This document shows, piece after piece, positions 14,624 to 22,405 of a DNA stretch of 34,741 nucleotides; position 1 is the first letter of the stretch, and each line of letters starts with the position of its first letter. The notes under the pieces are model-generated. The model searched no databases and was not told the DNA's origin. It saw nothing but the letters and a program-made list of their open reading frames with translations. The stretch is taken from positions 1 through 34,741 of the forward strand of contig NZ_BKAJ01000055.1 in NCBI RefSeq assembly GCF_007992495.1. The letters are read 5' to 3'. Source of the stretch: Reyranella soli (lineage in GTDB: Bacteria; Pseudomonadota; Alphaproteobacteria; Reyranellales; Reyranellaceae). The position numbers and the translations under genes were made by a program.

Positions 14624-14856
14624 CGAAGGAGATCTTTCGTGCGATCCGCGACAGCGTCGACGCATACATCACGGACACCACGCGCTGGCTGGTTGAAGCG
14701 CACTACCCTTTGCCCATGCCGACGGAAGACGTGACCGAGGGTGGCAAGGATATGACACCCCTACCGCGCGCGAGTTCTTCAATGCCCTCGTGTGGCACTA
14801 CGGACGACGTACGTAGCGGAGCCGCCCTCCGCGCCCATCGCTCAGCTAATTCTTAA
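14620..14856 (+). pseudogene. Small ORF, probably frameshifted, at the end of the Mo-hydroxylase operon
   Basis: An ATG (14620) overlaps the small-subunit stop and has an AGAAGGAG ribosome site, so translation is likely. It gives 78 aa beginning MTKEIFRAIRDSVDAYITDT, then WLVEAHYPLPMPTEDVTEGGKD. After about residue 44 the composition turns Ser/Arg-rich, whereas the next frame from 14751 reads YDTPTAREFFNALVWHYGRRT then stop (14814-14816), which looks far more protein-like. I infer a one-base indel near 14750 in a gene of about 65 codons. No family recognised. Its annotated 3' end overlaps the convergent MarR gene by 15 bp, which also supports the shorter, shifted ending. Confidence 0.5.
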
Positions 14857-15309
14857 GGGCGCCCGCCCCAATTCATTTCTAGCGTTCACGAGACGCACCA
14901 GCGACTTGATGAAGCGCTCACGCTCGCCGTTGCCCAGCGCATCGATCGTCCGCTCGTGAGCCCGACGGGCCGGGCCTTCCATTTCCTTGAGCAACTTGCG
15001 GCATGCCTGCGTCGGGTAGACGTGCTTCAGCCGGCGATCCTCCTCTCCCTGTTGTCGCCGGAGCAGGCCTCGTCCGATCAACCTCGCAACGACATTGGCC
15101 AAAGTCGTCCGATCGACGCCAACCTCCTTTGCAAGCGCGCTCTGCTCGAGACCGGGCTGGGCGACGACCACGCTCAGGATGCTGTACTGCACCGGTGTGG
15201 TCTGGAAGGAAGCGCACTCGGCAGCAAAAAGAGAGAGATGAATCTGATGGAGGCGCCGAATTAGAAAGCCGGGCCGGCTGGCCAGTGGAGACGATAACAG
15301 ACTTTTCAT
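14842..15309 (-). CDS. MarR-family transcriptional regulator
   Basis: 155-aa winged-helix repressor. Helical dimerisation start ([21 protein letters not shown]), [25 protein letters not shown] leading into the recognition helix [19 protein letters not shown], and the wing [17 protein letters not shown] are the standard MarR pattern; the DRR in the wing is diagnostic. Such proteins sense aromatic or phenolic ligands and usually regulate nearby catabolic genes. It is convergent with the Mo-hydroxylase operon. Its own upstream region lacks the GTCAGTATACTGAC motif, so a link to the three palindromes is only a hypothesis. Start at ATG 15309, with an AGGA about 8 nt upstream. Confidence 0.92.
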   Translation of the reverse strand: MKSLLSSPLASRPGFLIRRLHQIHLSLFAAECASFQTTPVQYSILSVVVAQPGLEQSALAKEVGVDRTTLANVVARLIGRGLLRRQQGEEDRRLKHVYPTQACRKLLKEMEGPARRAHERTIDALGNGERERFIKSLVRLVNARNELGRAPLRIS

Positions 15310-15420
15310 TCGGCATTCCTAGCAAGCTTTCTCGCCCCTCGCATGTGTACCAAAAGGGCCTCGGCCGAGATCCGGGCGCGCCATTGCGCAGCACGTCGGG
15401 CTTGTGGGCCAGCACTGGAT

Positions 15421-15651
15421 CGTATCCCGATCGGCGAGGTGCGCGGCGCCGAGGCGATGGACCTCTTGAAGGCCTGGGGAACCGGCCATCCCGGCGGTGT
15501 CGGCACCCTGCACGCCGGATCTGCGCTCGCAGCGCTGCGCCGTCTCGAGCAGCTCATCCAGAAGGCCATCGTAACAGTTCCCCGCGCGCTGATCGCCGAG
15601 ACCGTCGAGATCATTGCCGTGCTCGCCGGCCGCGGTGCCGCGCGGCGGCTG
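15421..15651 (+). pseudogene. trbB: Remnant of conjugal transfer ATPase TrbB (C-terminal part)
   Basis: The frame reads [19 protein letters not shown], then [40 protein letters not shown] and [18 protein letters not shown]. This is the Walker B-like GEVRG, His-box (GHPGGxGTxHAG) and C-terminal helices of TrbB, the VirB11-type hexameric ATPase of P-type conjugation systems. The N-terminal domain and Walker A (roughly 200 residues) are missing and homology stops at about 15651. No other trb or tra gene was recognised; the following frame (about 15655-15821, [14 protein letters not shown]...) may be another fragment but I cannot name it. It marks a lost integrative conjugative element. Confidence 0.85.
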
Positions 15652-15849
15652 TCTTTCGAGACGACATCGAGCCGCACGATCTGCTGCGCGCCCCTCGCTG
15701 GCGTGGCGCACGCCAGGCCGAGCAACAGTTGGACGCGCTCGGCGGTTCGGATGGTCGACCTTCTCCTCAACGGCTTGCAGGCCAAACCCAAGGTCAGGGC
15801 TGGGGCGCAACGCCCCCCTAAGCGACCACGCGAACGACTAAGTTAAGCT

Positions 15850-15869
15850 GGTTGCGTTCCCCCGCAACC
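15850..15869. terminator. Possible hairpin downstream of the monooxygenase operon
   Basis: GGTTGCG (15850-15856) pairs with CGCAACC (15863-15869) around a 6-nt loop, about 30 bp past the stop of the minus-strand monooxygenase. There is no clear T-run on the minus strand, so termination is not assured. Confidence 0.3.
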
Positions 15870-15897
15870 ATCCCAACTCGCGAAGCCAAGTTGCGGA

Positions 15898-17211
15898 TCA
15901 CACGGGCGAGCGCGGTGTCGGGTGCGGCGGCCGTTCAAGTCCCAGATGATCGCGCAACGTCTTGCCCGAGTACTCCTTCCGGAACAACTCGCGTTCCACC
16001 AGGATCGGCACGACCTGATCGACGAACCGCTCGAACGGCTGGGGCGAATAGGGAGTCATTATGGCAAAGCCGTCGCAGGCACCCCTCGCGAACCAGGCCT
16101 CGAGATCGTCGGCGACCTGCGCCGGCGTACCGATCAGCACGCGATGACCCGAGCTGACTGCTGCATAATCGCGCAGCTGGCGAATGGTCATGTTGTAGCG
16201 GCGCGCAACGGATTGCAGCACGCGCGCGTGCCCCTGCATCATGGTCGAGGGCGGCAGGTCTGGCAGCGGCCCGTCGATGTCGTAGCGCGCCAGATCGATG
16301 CCGACTCGGTCGGAAAGCACGCGCATCGACGTCACGGGATCCACGAAGGCGCCCAGCTGAGAGATGATGTCGCGTGCCTCGCGTTCGGTGTCGCCGACGA
16401 TTGGCGACACGCCGAGCAGGATTCTAATCGAATCGCGGGCTCTTCCAGCGGCCTCCGCGCAATCGCGCAGCTTGCCGGCGAACGCGACGGCTTCCTCCTG
16501 GAAGGACTGCGTCGCAAACACGACTTCCGCCGTTGAACCGGCGAGCTCCAGGCCGCGGTCGGAGGCACCGGCCTGGAAGATGACCGGATAGCCTTGGGGG
16601 GGCCGGCTGGCGTTGAGCGGTCCCGCAACCCGGTAATATCGGCCGACGTGGTTCAGGACGTGCAGTTTGCCGGTGTCGATGAACTGACCGGTCTGCTTGT
16701 CGGCGACGAGCGCACTGTCCTCCCAGCTGTCCCACAAGCCCTTCACGACTTCGAGATACTCCTGCGCCATGGCATAGCGCTCTTCGTGCGGCGGGTGCTT
16801 GTCCTTCGAGAAGTTGGCGGCGGCGTCGGGACTCGATCCGGTCACGACGTTCCAGCCGATGCGTCCCTGGCTGAGATGGTCGAGCGAGGCCAGTGCGCGC
16901 GCCACGTTGTAGGGCTCGGAATATGTCGTCGACACCGTCGCCACCAGACCGATCCGATCGGTGACCACGGACAACGCTCCCAGCAGGGTAAGCGGCTCAA
17001 AACGCACGACGAACATCGGCGCCGCGTCCGCGCCGGTGTTCACCGCGTCGGCGAAGAAGACGAAATCGAACTTGCCCCGCTCGGCGGTGCGGACGGCGCG
17101 CGCAACCAGGTCGAAATTCTCCTTCTCCGTTTCGGCGCCGGGCATCCGCCAACCGGCGACGTGACTGCCGACGCCATGCGACAACGACCCGAGATGCATC
17201 TGCTTCCGCAT
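15898..17211 (-). CDS. LLM-class FMNH2-dependent monooxygenase (NtaA/SnaA/DszA/YtnJ family), copy 1
   Basis: 437-aa luciferase-like TIM-barrel enzyme that oxidises its substrate with O2 and reduced flavin supplied by a separate reductase. Start MRKQMHLGS, GSHVAGWRMPGAE, then FDFVFFADAVNTGADA and LVATVSTTYSEPYNVARALASLDHLSQGRIGWNVVTGSSPDAAANFSK are the subfamily hallmarks; YPVIFQAGASDRGLELA is the typical phosphate-binding/insert region. Last gene of a five-gene minus-strand operon, 4 nt after the ATPase gene, with GGAG before the ATG. It shares family and exact length (437 aa) with the enzyme at 19826-21139 but the two are clearly diverged, so they probably do sequential or parallel reactions. 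Relatives act on nitrilotriacetate, dibenzothiophene sulfone or S-substituted cysteines. No flavin reductase is in this operon. Confidence 0.92.
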   Translation of the reverse strand: MRKQMHLGSLSHGVGSHVAGWRMPGAETEKENFDLVARAVRTAERGKFDFVFFADAVNTGADAAPMFVVRFEPLTLLGALSVVTDRIGLVATVSTTYSEPYNVARALASLDHLSQGRIGWNVVTGSSPDAAANFSKDKHPPHEERYAMAQEYLEVVKGLWDSWEDSALVADKQTGQFIDTGKLHVLNHVGRYYRVAGPLNASRPPQGYPVIFQAGASDRGLELAGSTAEVVFATQSFQEEAVAFAGKLRDCAEAAGRARDSIRILLGVSPIVGDTEREARDIISQLGAFVDPVTSMRVLSDRVGIDLARYDIDGPLPDLPPSTMMQGHARVLQSVARRYNMTIRQLRDYAAVSSGHRVLIGTPAQVADDLEAWFARGACDGFAIMTPYSPQPFERFVDQVVPILVERELFRKEYSGKTLRDHLGLERPPHPTPRSPV

Positions 17212-17215
17212 GACC

Positions 17216-18022
17216 CTACTCCTGCTGCTTCTGCAGAGACTTGGCCAGGAACTTCCGCGTCCGCGGATCCTGCGGCCGGGTCAGCACGTCGCGCGCCGGT
17301 CCGGCCTCTATGATGACGCCGTCGGCCATGATCGCCGCGACATCGCCGACCTGGCGCGCGAAGGCGACTTCGTGCGTCACCACGATCATGGTCATGCCAG
17401 CGCCGGCCAGCCCCTTCATGACGTCGAGGACCTCGTCGGTCAGGTGCGGATCGAGCGCCGAGGTCGGCTCGTCGAACAGCATCAGCTTGGGCTGCATGGC
17501 AAGCGCCCGCGCGATCGCAATGCGCTGCTGCTGGCCGCCCGACAGATGCCGCGGATAGGCCTTGGCCTTGTCGGCGAGGCCGACTCGTCCGAGTAGGTCG
17601 TGCGCCCGCTGCGTCGCCGCGGCGCGCCCCTCGCCTCGCACCCGCATCGGCGCATCGATGATGTTCTCGAGCACCGACATATGCGGGAAGAGGTTGAAGT
17701 TCTGGAACACCATGCCGATGTCGGCGCGTTGTCGGCTTACCTCGCGCTCGGACAGGCGGATGAACTTGTCGCCCTCCTGGCGGCAACCGATCGCCACGCC
17801 ATCGAGGTGGATCATCCCGCGGTCGGGCAGCTCGATGGCGTTGATGCAGCGCAGCAGCGTGCTCTTGCCGGCGCCCGACGGGCCGAGCAGGCAGACGACG
17901 GTGCCCTGATGCGCGACAAGGTTGACGCCCTTCAGCACGACGTTGGCGCCGCGCTTCTTCCAGACGTTCGATATGCGAACGAGCGGGACGATCTCGCCGC
18001 TCGGGGTTTCGTGTACTGTCAT
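17216..18022 (-). CDS. Polar amino-acid ABC transporter ATP-binding protein (GlnQ/HisP type)
   Basis: 268-aa ATPase. Walker A GPSGAGKST (47-55), Q-loop MVFQNFNLFPHMSVLENI, signature LSGGQQQRIAIARAL, Walker B LMLFDEPTSALDPHLTDEVL, switch His in VVTHEVAFARQV. These are the exact GlnQ/HisP/TcyC patterns. Starts at ATG 18022, overlapping the permease stop by 4 nt, and ends 4 nt before the monooxygenase start, so it is tightly built into the operon. It pairs with the permease at 18019-18921 and the binding protein at 18945-19829. Confidence 0.95.
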   Translation of the reverse strand: MTVHETPSGEIVPLVRISNVWKKRGANVVLKGVNLVAHQGTVVCLLGPSGAGKSTLLRCINAIELPDRGMIHLDGVAIGCRQEGDKFIRLSEREVSRQRADIGMVFQNFNLFPHMSVLENIIDAPMRVRGEGRAAATQRAHDLLGRVGLADKAKAYPRHLSGGQQQRIAIARALAMQPKLMLFDEPTSALDPHLTDEVLDVMKGLAGAGMTMIVVTHEVAFARQVGDVAAIMADGVIIEAGPARDVLTRPQDPRTRKFLAKSLQKQQE

Positions 18023-18921
18023 GACTGAAGCGGGGTATGGACTTCCGCCTGCCAGCCTTTCAGGTAATGCCGCTCGATGAAGTGCTGCACCACCGAGAGG
18101 ACGCTCACCATGAAGAGATACCAGAGCGCCGCGACGATCAGCAGCGGCATGGTCTCATAGGTACGGCTGTAGATCGTTTCGACTGAATGCATCAGCTCGT
18201 GCAGGGCGACGACACTGGCGATCGAGGTGTACTTCAGCATGCCGATGAACTGGTTGCCGGTCGGCGGTACGATCGCCTTCATCGCCTGCGGCAGGACGAC
18301 GACGCGGAAGGTCTGCCACGGGCGATGACCGAGCGCTTTGGACGCCTCGGTCTGCCCGGCGTCGATCGACAGGAGGCCGGCCCGAATGATCTCGGCCATG
18401 TAGGCGCCTTCGTTCAGTCCCAGGCCGAGCAGCGCTGCAGTGAAGGAAGAGATGGCGGCGGTGGCCGACACCTCGAAGAATTTCGGGCCATCGAACGGAA
18501 TGCCGAACGAAAGCTGAGGGAACAGCGCCGCGAGGTTGTACCAGAAGACGAGCTGGACCAGGACCGGCGTGCCGCGAAAGAACCATACGAAGCCGTGGGC
18601 GCAAAAATTGAGCAGCGGATCGCGCGACATGCGCATCAGCCCCACCAGGACGCCGACGACCACGCCGATCGCCATGACCAGCACCGTGAGCTGGATTGTC
18701 ATGGCGACACCGCGCAGCACGATGGGGTCGAACAGGTAGCGTCCGACGATATCCCACTGGAAGCCGGGATTGGTGATCAGCTGGTAGGCAATCCACGCCA
18801 AGCCCACCACGACGGCGGCCAGGGCGACCCAGCGGCCCCAATGCGGTGGATCGACGATCCGCTCGGGCGAAGCGTGCGGTCCCGGCCAGTCCGGGGCCTC
18901 GGTGGCGGCGTTCGTGGTCAT
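18019..18921 (-). CDS. Polar amino-acid ABC transporter permease (HisM/GlnP type)
   Basis: 300-aa inner-membrane permease. After a 30-residue cytoplasmic tail, the first membrane segment is WVALAAVVVGLAWIAYQL. GVAMTIQLTVLVMAIGVVVGVLVGLMRMS and FVWFFRGTPVLVQLVFWYN are the classic family-3 permease blocks, and the EAA loop reads EASKALGHRPWQTFRVVVLPQAM. It is a single permease, so likely a homodimer. The extra N-terminal membrane segment before the core is typical of the longer members. Lies 23 bp after the binding-protein gene and overlaps the ATPase gene by 4 nt. Confidence 0.94.
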   Translation of the reverse strand: MTTNAATEAPDWPGPHASPERIVDPPHWGRWVALAAVVVGLAWIAYQLITNPGFQWDIVGRYLFDPIVLRGVAMTIQLTVLVMAIGVVVGVLVGLMRMSRDPLLNFCAHGFVWFFRGTPVLVQLVFWYNLAALFPQLSFGIPFDGPKFFEVSATAAISSFTAALLGLGLNEGAYMAEIIRAGLLSIDAGQTEASKALGHRPWQTFRVVVLPQAMKAIVPPTGNQFIGMLKYTSIASVVALHELMHSVETIYSRTYETMPLLIVAALWYLFMVSVLSVVQHFIERHYLKGWQAEVHTPLQS

Positions 18922-18944
18922 GACGAGCCTGTCGTTGCGGGGGC

Positions 18945-19829
18945 CTATTCGGCGGACTTCATCACCAGCTGAAGCGGCACCGCCGCGTTGGCGACGCCGA
19001 ATTCCTCGAGGATCGCCTTGTAGGAGCCGTCCTCGATCGCACTCGCCAGCGCCAGCGCGATCGCCTTGCGCAGGGCGGCGTTGCCCTTCTCCAGGGCGAT
19101 TCCAGCCGGCGAACGTTCGACGTTGGGCACGTCGCCCTTGACCAGCTCGACCTTCGGATTGACGCGCGAAATATAGACACCCTGCGGCGCGGCGGTCAGG
19201 AACGCGTCACCCCGGCCGTTCGACAACGCCAGCAAGGTTTCGGCACTACTGGGATAGAGTTGCTGGGTGATTGCCTTGCCGCCCTTCGCGACGCAGGCCT
19301 CGGACAGCTGGTTGAGCTGGCGGACCTGCACGCTGCCCTGGGTCACGACGAAGTTCATGCCGCACAGATTGGCGAGATCGGGAACAGGCTTGCCCTTGGC
19401 GATCAGCAGTACGCTGGAGGTGTCGAAGTAAGGCACCATGTCGACGGCGTTGAGCCGCTCGGGTGACATCGAGAGCTGGTTCGCGCCGACCTGATAGCGC
19501 CCCGACGAAACGCCGGGGATAATCCCCGGAAACTTCATGTCGTCGAGCTCGGGCTTCAAGCCGAGCTTGGCTGCGATCAGTTTCAGCAGGCTGATATCGA
19601 TGCCGACGGCTTCGTCCTTCTCCGATCGATAGGCGAAGGGCGCCCATTGCAGCGACGTCGCGACGCGCAGCACGCCGTCGTCGCGGACCTTGGCCGGCAG
19701 CGCCGCGCGCGCGGCCTCGGCGACCTTGACCTGCTGCGCCGCAGCCAGTCCGACAGGCCAGTTGGCCAGCATACCCAGCACCACCAAGGCGCCGAGCGAG
19801 CGGCGCCGAATTCTGCAAGTCATCGTCAT
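18945..19829 (-). CDS. Polar amino-acid ABC transporter substrate-binding protein (SBP family 3)
   Basis: 294-aa periplasmic binding protein. Signal peptide: Arg-rich start, hydrophobic LGALVVLGMLANWPVGLAAA, cleavage near AAA-QQ. The mature part begins KVRDDGVLRVATSLQWAPFAYRSEKDEAVGIDISLLKLIAAKLG and continues with the family-3 pattern GRYQVGANQLSMSPERL. ATG 19829 overlaps the preceding monooxygenase stop by 4 nt (ATGA) and has GGAGGGG close upstream; a second ATG two codons later (19823) has better spacing and may be used. The pair with two flavin monooxygenases resembles Bacillus operons in which cystine-type importers feed YtnJ/YxeK enzymes, hinting at a modified, possibly S-substituted, amino acid. 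That substrate is inference only. Confidence 0.92.
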   Translation of the reverse strand: MTMTCRIRRRSLGALVVLGMLANWPVGLAAAQQVKVAEAARAALPAKVRDDGVLRVATSLQWAPFAYRSEKDEAVGIDISLLKLIAAKLGLKPELDDMKFPGIIPGVSSGRYQVGANQLSMSPERLNAVDMVPYFDTSSVLLIAKGKPVPDLANLCGMNFVVTQGSVQVRQLNQLSEACVAKGGKAITQQLYPSSAETLLALSNGRGDAFLTAAPQGVYISRVNPKVELVKGDVPNVERSPAGIALEKGNAALRKAIALALASAIEDGSYKAILEEFGVANAAVPLQLVMKSAE

Positions 19830-21139
19830 ATCCCCTCCTTCCCCAAAAGATTCTCCCGCAGCGTCCGTCCGGTGTATTCCCGCCGGAACACGCCGCGTCG
19901 CTGTAACTCCGGTACCACCATCCGGCAAAACTGCTCGATCATCCCGGGAAAATATGTCGGCGCGACGATAAAGCCGTCGCACACGCCCGATTCGAAGACG
20001 TATTGCAAATGATCGGCGATCTGCGAAGGCGTGCCGACGATCTCGTCGTTACTGGCGTCCTTCACCGCCTCGGCGAGCGACAGACCCTTGTCCGACATCG
20101 CCTGGCGGAGGCGATCCTCAGCACCGCGAATGCCCTGGGTGCCCTGCTGGTCGGCGAGGCCTTTTTCGTCGGCGACCTTGCTGAGATCCGCGCCGAGGCT
20201 GCCCGACACGCGCGCCGCCCAGAGATCGGGCTTGATCAGGCTTCGGAGATACTCTGCGCGTTCGCGCGCGATCGACTCGGTCTCGCCGATGACGAAGGTG
20301 CTGGCCGCCAGAATTGCGCAATCCTCCGGCTGGCGGCCGAACCGCGCCATGCGGCCCTTAATATCGTCGTAGAACGCCTGCAACGCGGCAAGGCTACGCT
20401 GATCGGTGAAGATCGCCTCGGCCCAGCGCGCGGCGAAGTCACGCCCGCGGTCGGAACTGCCGGCCTGCATCAGCACCGGCCGCCCCTGCGGGCTGCGCGG
20501 CGTCGGCAAGGGCCCGCGCGTCTTGACCCATTTCCCCTGGTAGTCGACGTAGTGGACCTTCTGCGGATCAGCGAACAGTCCGGCTTCCTTGTCGAGGATG
20601 AACGCATCCGCGTCCCAGCTGCCCCACAGCGCGCAACAGGCTTCGAGCACCTCGTCGGCGCGATCGTAGCGCTCCTCGCGCGGCGGCAGGCTGCCGCCAA
20701 TATTGCGCGCCTCGAGCTCGGCCGCCGAGGTGACGATGTTCCAGGCGACTCGGCCGCCGCTCATGACATCCATCGAACCCAGCCAGCGGGCGAGATGATA
20801 GGGATTGTGGAAGGTGGTCGAGAGCGTGATGCCGAGGCCGAGATGGCGGGTCTCCGCCGCCATCACCGGCAGGACTACCATCGGGTCAAGATAGCTGATC
20901 TGGCCGCCGTTTCGGACGTAGGTCTCATAGCTGCCGCCATAGATGTCGTAGATGCCAATCAAATCGGCAAAGAAGCAGCCATCGAACTTGGCCTCTTCCA
21001 GCGTGCGCGCATACTGGATGTAGCGGCTGGGCTTGAGAAAGTCATTGAGCACCGATTCCGGATGACGCCAACCGCCAACATGGCGAGCCGTCGGGCCCGT
21101 CTTGGAATAGGCAACGAGATGCATCTGACGCGTGGGCAT
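19826..21139 (-). CDS. LLM-class FMNH2-dependent monooxygenase (NtaA/SnaA/DszA/YtnJ family), copy 2
   Basis: 437-aa luciferase-like flavin monooxygenase and first gene of the LLM-ABC-LLM operon. Motifs: MHLVAYSKTGPTARHVGGWRHPES, FDGCFFADLIGIYDIYGGS, LGLGITLSTTFHNPYHLARWLGSMDVMSGGRVAWNIVTS, RPVLMQAGSSDRGRDFAARWAEAIF, and the C-terminal ESGVCDGFIVAPTYFPGMIEQFC with EYTGRTLRENL. I chose ATG 21139 because MPTRQMHL aligns with the MRKQMHL start of copy 1 and gives the same length; ATG 21163 lies in frame 8 codons upstream, and the ribosome site is ambiguous (AGGGAGG is about 13 nt from 21139). Needs a flavin reductase from elsewhere; the flavin-reductase-fold protein at 24285-24914 is the nearest candidate. 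Confidence 0.9.
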   Translation of the reverse strand: MPTRQMHLVAYSKTGPTARHVGGWRHPESVLNDFLKPSRYIQYARTLEEAKFDGCFFADLIGIYDIYGGSYETYVRNGGQISYLDPMVVLPVMAAETRHLGLGITLSTTFHNPYHLARWLGSMDVMSGGRVAWNIVTSAAELEARNIGGSLPPREERYDRADEVLEACCALWGSWDADAFILDKEAGLFADPQKVHYVDYQGKWVKTRGPLPTPRSPQGRPVLMQAGSSDRGRDFAARWAEAIFTDQRSLAALQAFYDDIKGRMARFGRQPEDCAILAASTFVIGETESIARERAEYLRSLIKPDLWAARVSGSLGADLSKVADEKGLADQQGTQGIRGAEDRLRQAMSDKGLSLAEAVKDASNDEIVGTPSQIADHLQYVFESGVCDGFIVAPTYFPGMIEQFCRMVVPELQRRGVFRREYTGRTLRENLLGKEGI

Positions 21140-21209
21140 TGCAACCAGGCCGCCTCCCTCCATTCGTTGCCGATAGCGCGGCCGTACCAGGCGATCAGCC
21201 GTAAGCATT

Positions 21210-21238
21210 ATTATTGTACGTGTACGAACGGCTGTCGA
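21210..21238 (-). promoter_or_regulatory. Predicted promoter and operator of the LLM-ABC-LLM operon
   Basis: On the minus strand TCGACA (21238-21233) is followed after 17 bp by AATAAT (21215-21210), each one base off the consensus hexamers. The spacer holds GTACACGTAC (21225-21216), whose GTAC half-sites are inverted repeats around a 2-bp centre, a plausible repressor site. The predicted leader is about 65 nt to ATG 21139. The remaining 21240-21497 holds nothing I recognise. Confidence 0.45.
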
Positions 21239-21497
21239 CAGTGCTGGTCGGCACGCTCCTTGCACGCCGCCTTGTGCGTGGGTGACTATCCGATCGCAAT
21301 CGGCAGCTTCTCAGCGGATGCCAGACGCAGGTTGAGCCGACCCAGAAAGCGCTGCGCCAAAGCACGAGACAATTCGACGGGGGACTCTGTAGTTGGCCGC
21401 GCTGCAACGGAACAGTGCGATGAAGGTTTCGGCAAGCCAAGATCGATGCGAGCCCCCGATACATTCCGCCGCCGGCAGCAAAGCCAGGGTGTGGGCG

Positions 21498-22262
21498 CTA
21501 TTCCCGCCGGAACTCATACTCGAAGTTCAGACGATCTCTGCAGACCGCCAGCGTGTCGCTGACGCGCCGGCAGGTCAGGCTGTTGGGCGGGCCGGTCCAG
21601 TTCGCCTGCCCCGGATTGCATTGCACCGCGGGCTGCGTCGTGCCGAGCGTGTTGTCGTTGCCGAAGCGGGCGGTGATGGGCGCGGCGCAAGTGATGGTGC
21701 CTGTGGCCGGGCACACCGCGGTCGAGCGCCGCTCGCCGCCGCCGTTGGCGCCGAAGCAGATGCGGCCCGCCTTCACGGCGCAGCGCTCCGAGCGGCCACC
21801 AATGCCGATGCTGCCCTGCGTATCCTGGCCGAGCCGCCAGCAGCCCTGCAGCATGCCGAGATCCTTCTGCGCCCACCGGTCGGCCGGTAACGGCGGCGGT
21901 GGCGGCGGCGCCTTGGCGACCGGCGGCGGCTTCGGCGGCTCAGGCGGTTTCGGTGGCTCGACCGGCTTGCACTGTGCCAGCTTCTGTTTGATGTCGGCCT
22001 CGAGTGCCGCGAGTTCGGCCGACAGGTTCCTGCCGTCGACCTTGGCGTCGTCGAGCGAGGCTTTCAGGAGCGGCGTCGGATCGGGCGGCGCCTCCGGCGC
22101 TGGTGGCGCCGGCGTCTCGATCATGCTGAGGCTGGTCGACGGCGCGACCGGCGCGCAAGCGCGCAGGAACCACGACGCGATCAACAGGGCCAGGATCAGC
22201 AGCAGGCCCATCAGCAGCGCGGCCAACCAGCGTGGCCAACCTTCCTGAGAACGCGCGGTCAT
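21498..22262 (-). CDS. Membrane-anchored, proline-rich protein with Cys-rich C-terminal domain (unknown function)
   Basis: About 254 aa. One membrane segment near residues 11-32 (LAALLMGLLLILALLIASWFL), then an acidic/Pro linker (TPAPPAPEAPPDP), a short coiled-coil-like helix (NLSAELAALEADIKQKLAQC) and a Pro/Lys run (PPKPPEPPKPPPVAKAPPPPPP). The C-terminal ~115 aa begin LGMLQGCWRLGQDTQG and contain seven or so regularly placed cysteines (RCAVKAGRICFGANG, VCPATGTITCAAPITARF, VQCNPGQ, LTCRR, VCRD), suggesting disulfides in the periplasm. I recall similar LQGCWxLG-type domains in SrfA-like proteins but cannot confirm it. The start is unsure: ATG 22262 has a GAGG too close upstream, GTG 22304 none. 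It ends its own unit, 143 bp from the acyl-CoA synthetase gene. Confidence 0.75.
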   Translation of the reverse strand: MTARSQEGWPRWLAALLMGLLLILALLIASWFLRACAPVAPSTSLSMIETPAPPAPEAPPDPTPLLKASLDDAKVDGRNLSAELAALEADIKQKLAQCKPVEPPKPPEPPKPPPVAKAPPPPPPLPADRWAQKDLGMLQGCWRLGQDTQGSIGIGGRSERCAVKAGRICFGANGGGERRSTAVCPATGTITCAAPITARFGNDNTLGTTQPAVQCNPGQANWTGPPNSLTCRRVSDTLAVCRDRLNFEYEFRRE

Positions 22263-22405
22263 TCCTCGACGATGGGTTGCTCCCGCCGAGGTTACACCTT
22301 CCACCCATGGCAGCGGCAGTGATCAATATGCGGCGGTGGCCTTCTTTGGCCCTGCCGCCGCCGGAAAAACGACGCGATCGGTCGCGTCAGACGCGACCCT
22401 TCGCG

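Noticed and set aside
20003..21562. 519-codon plus-strand open frame opposite LLM monooxygenase copy 2
   Set aside because: Antisense shadow without recognisable domains or ribosome site.
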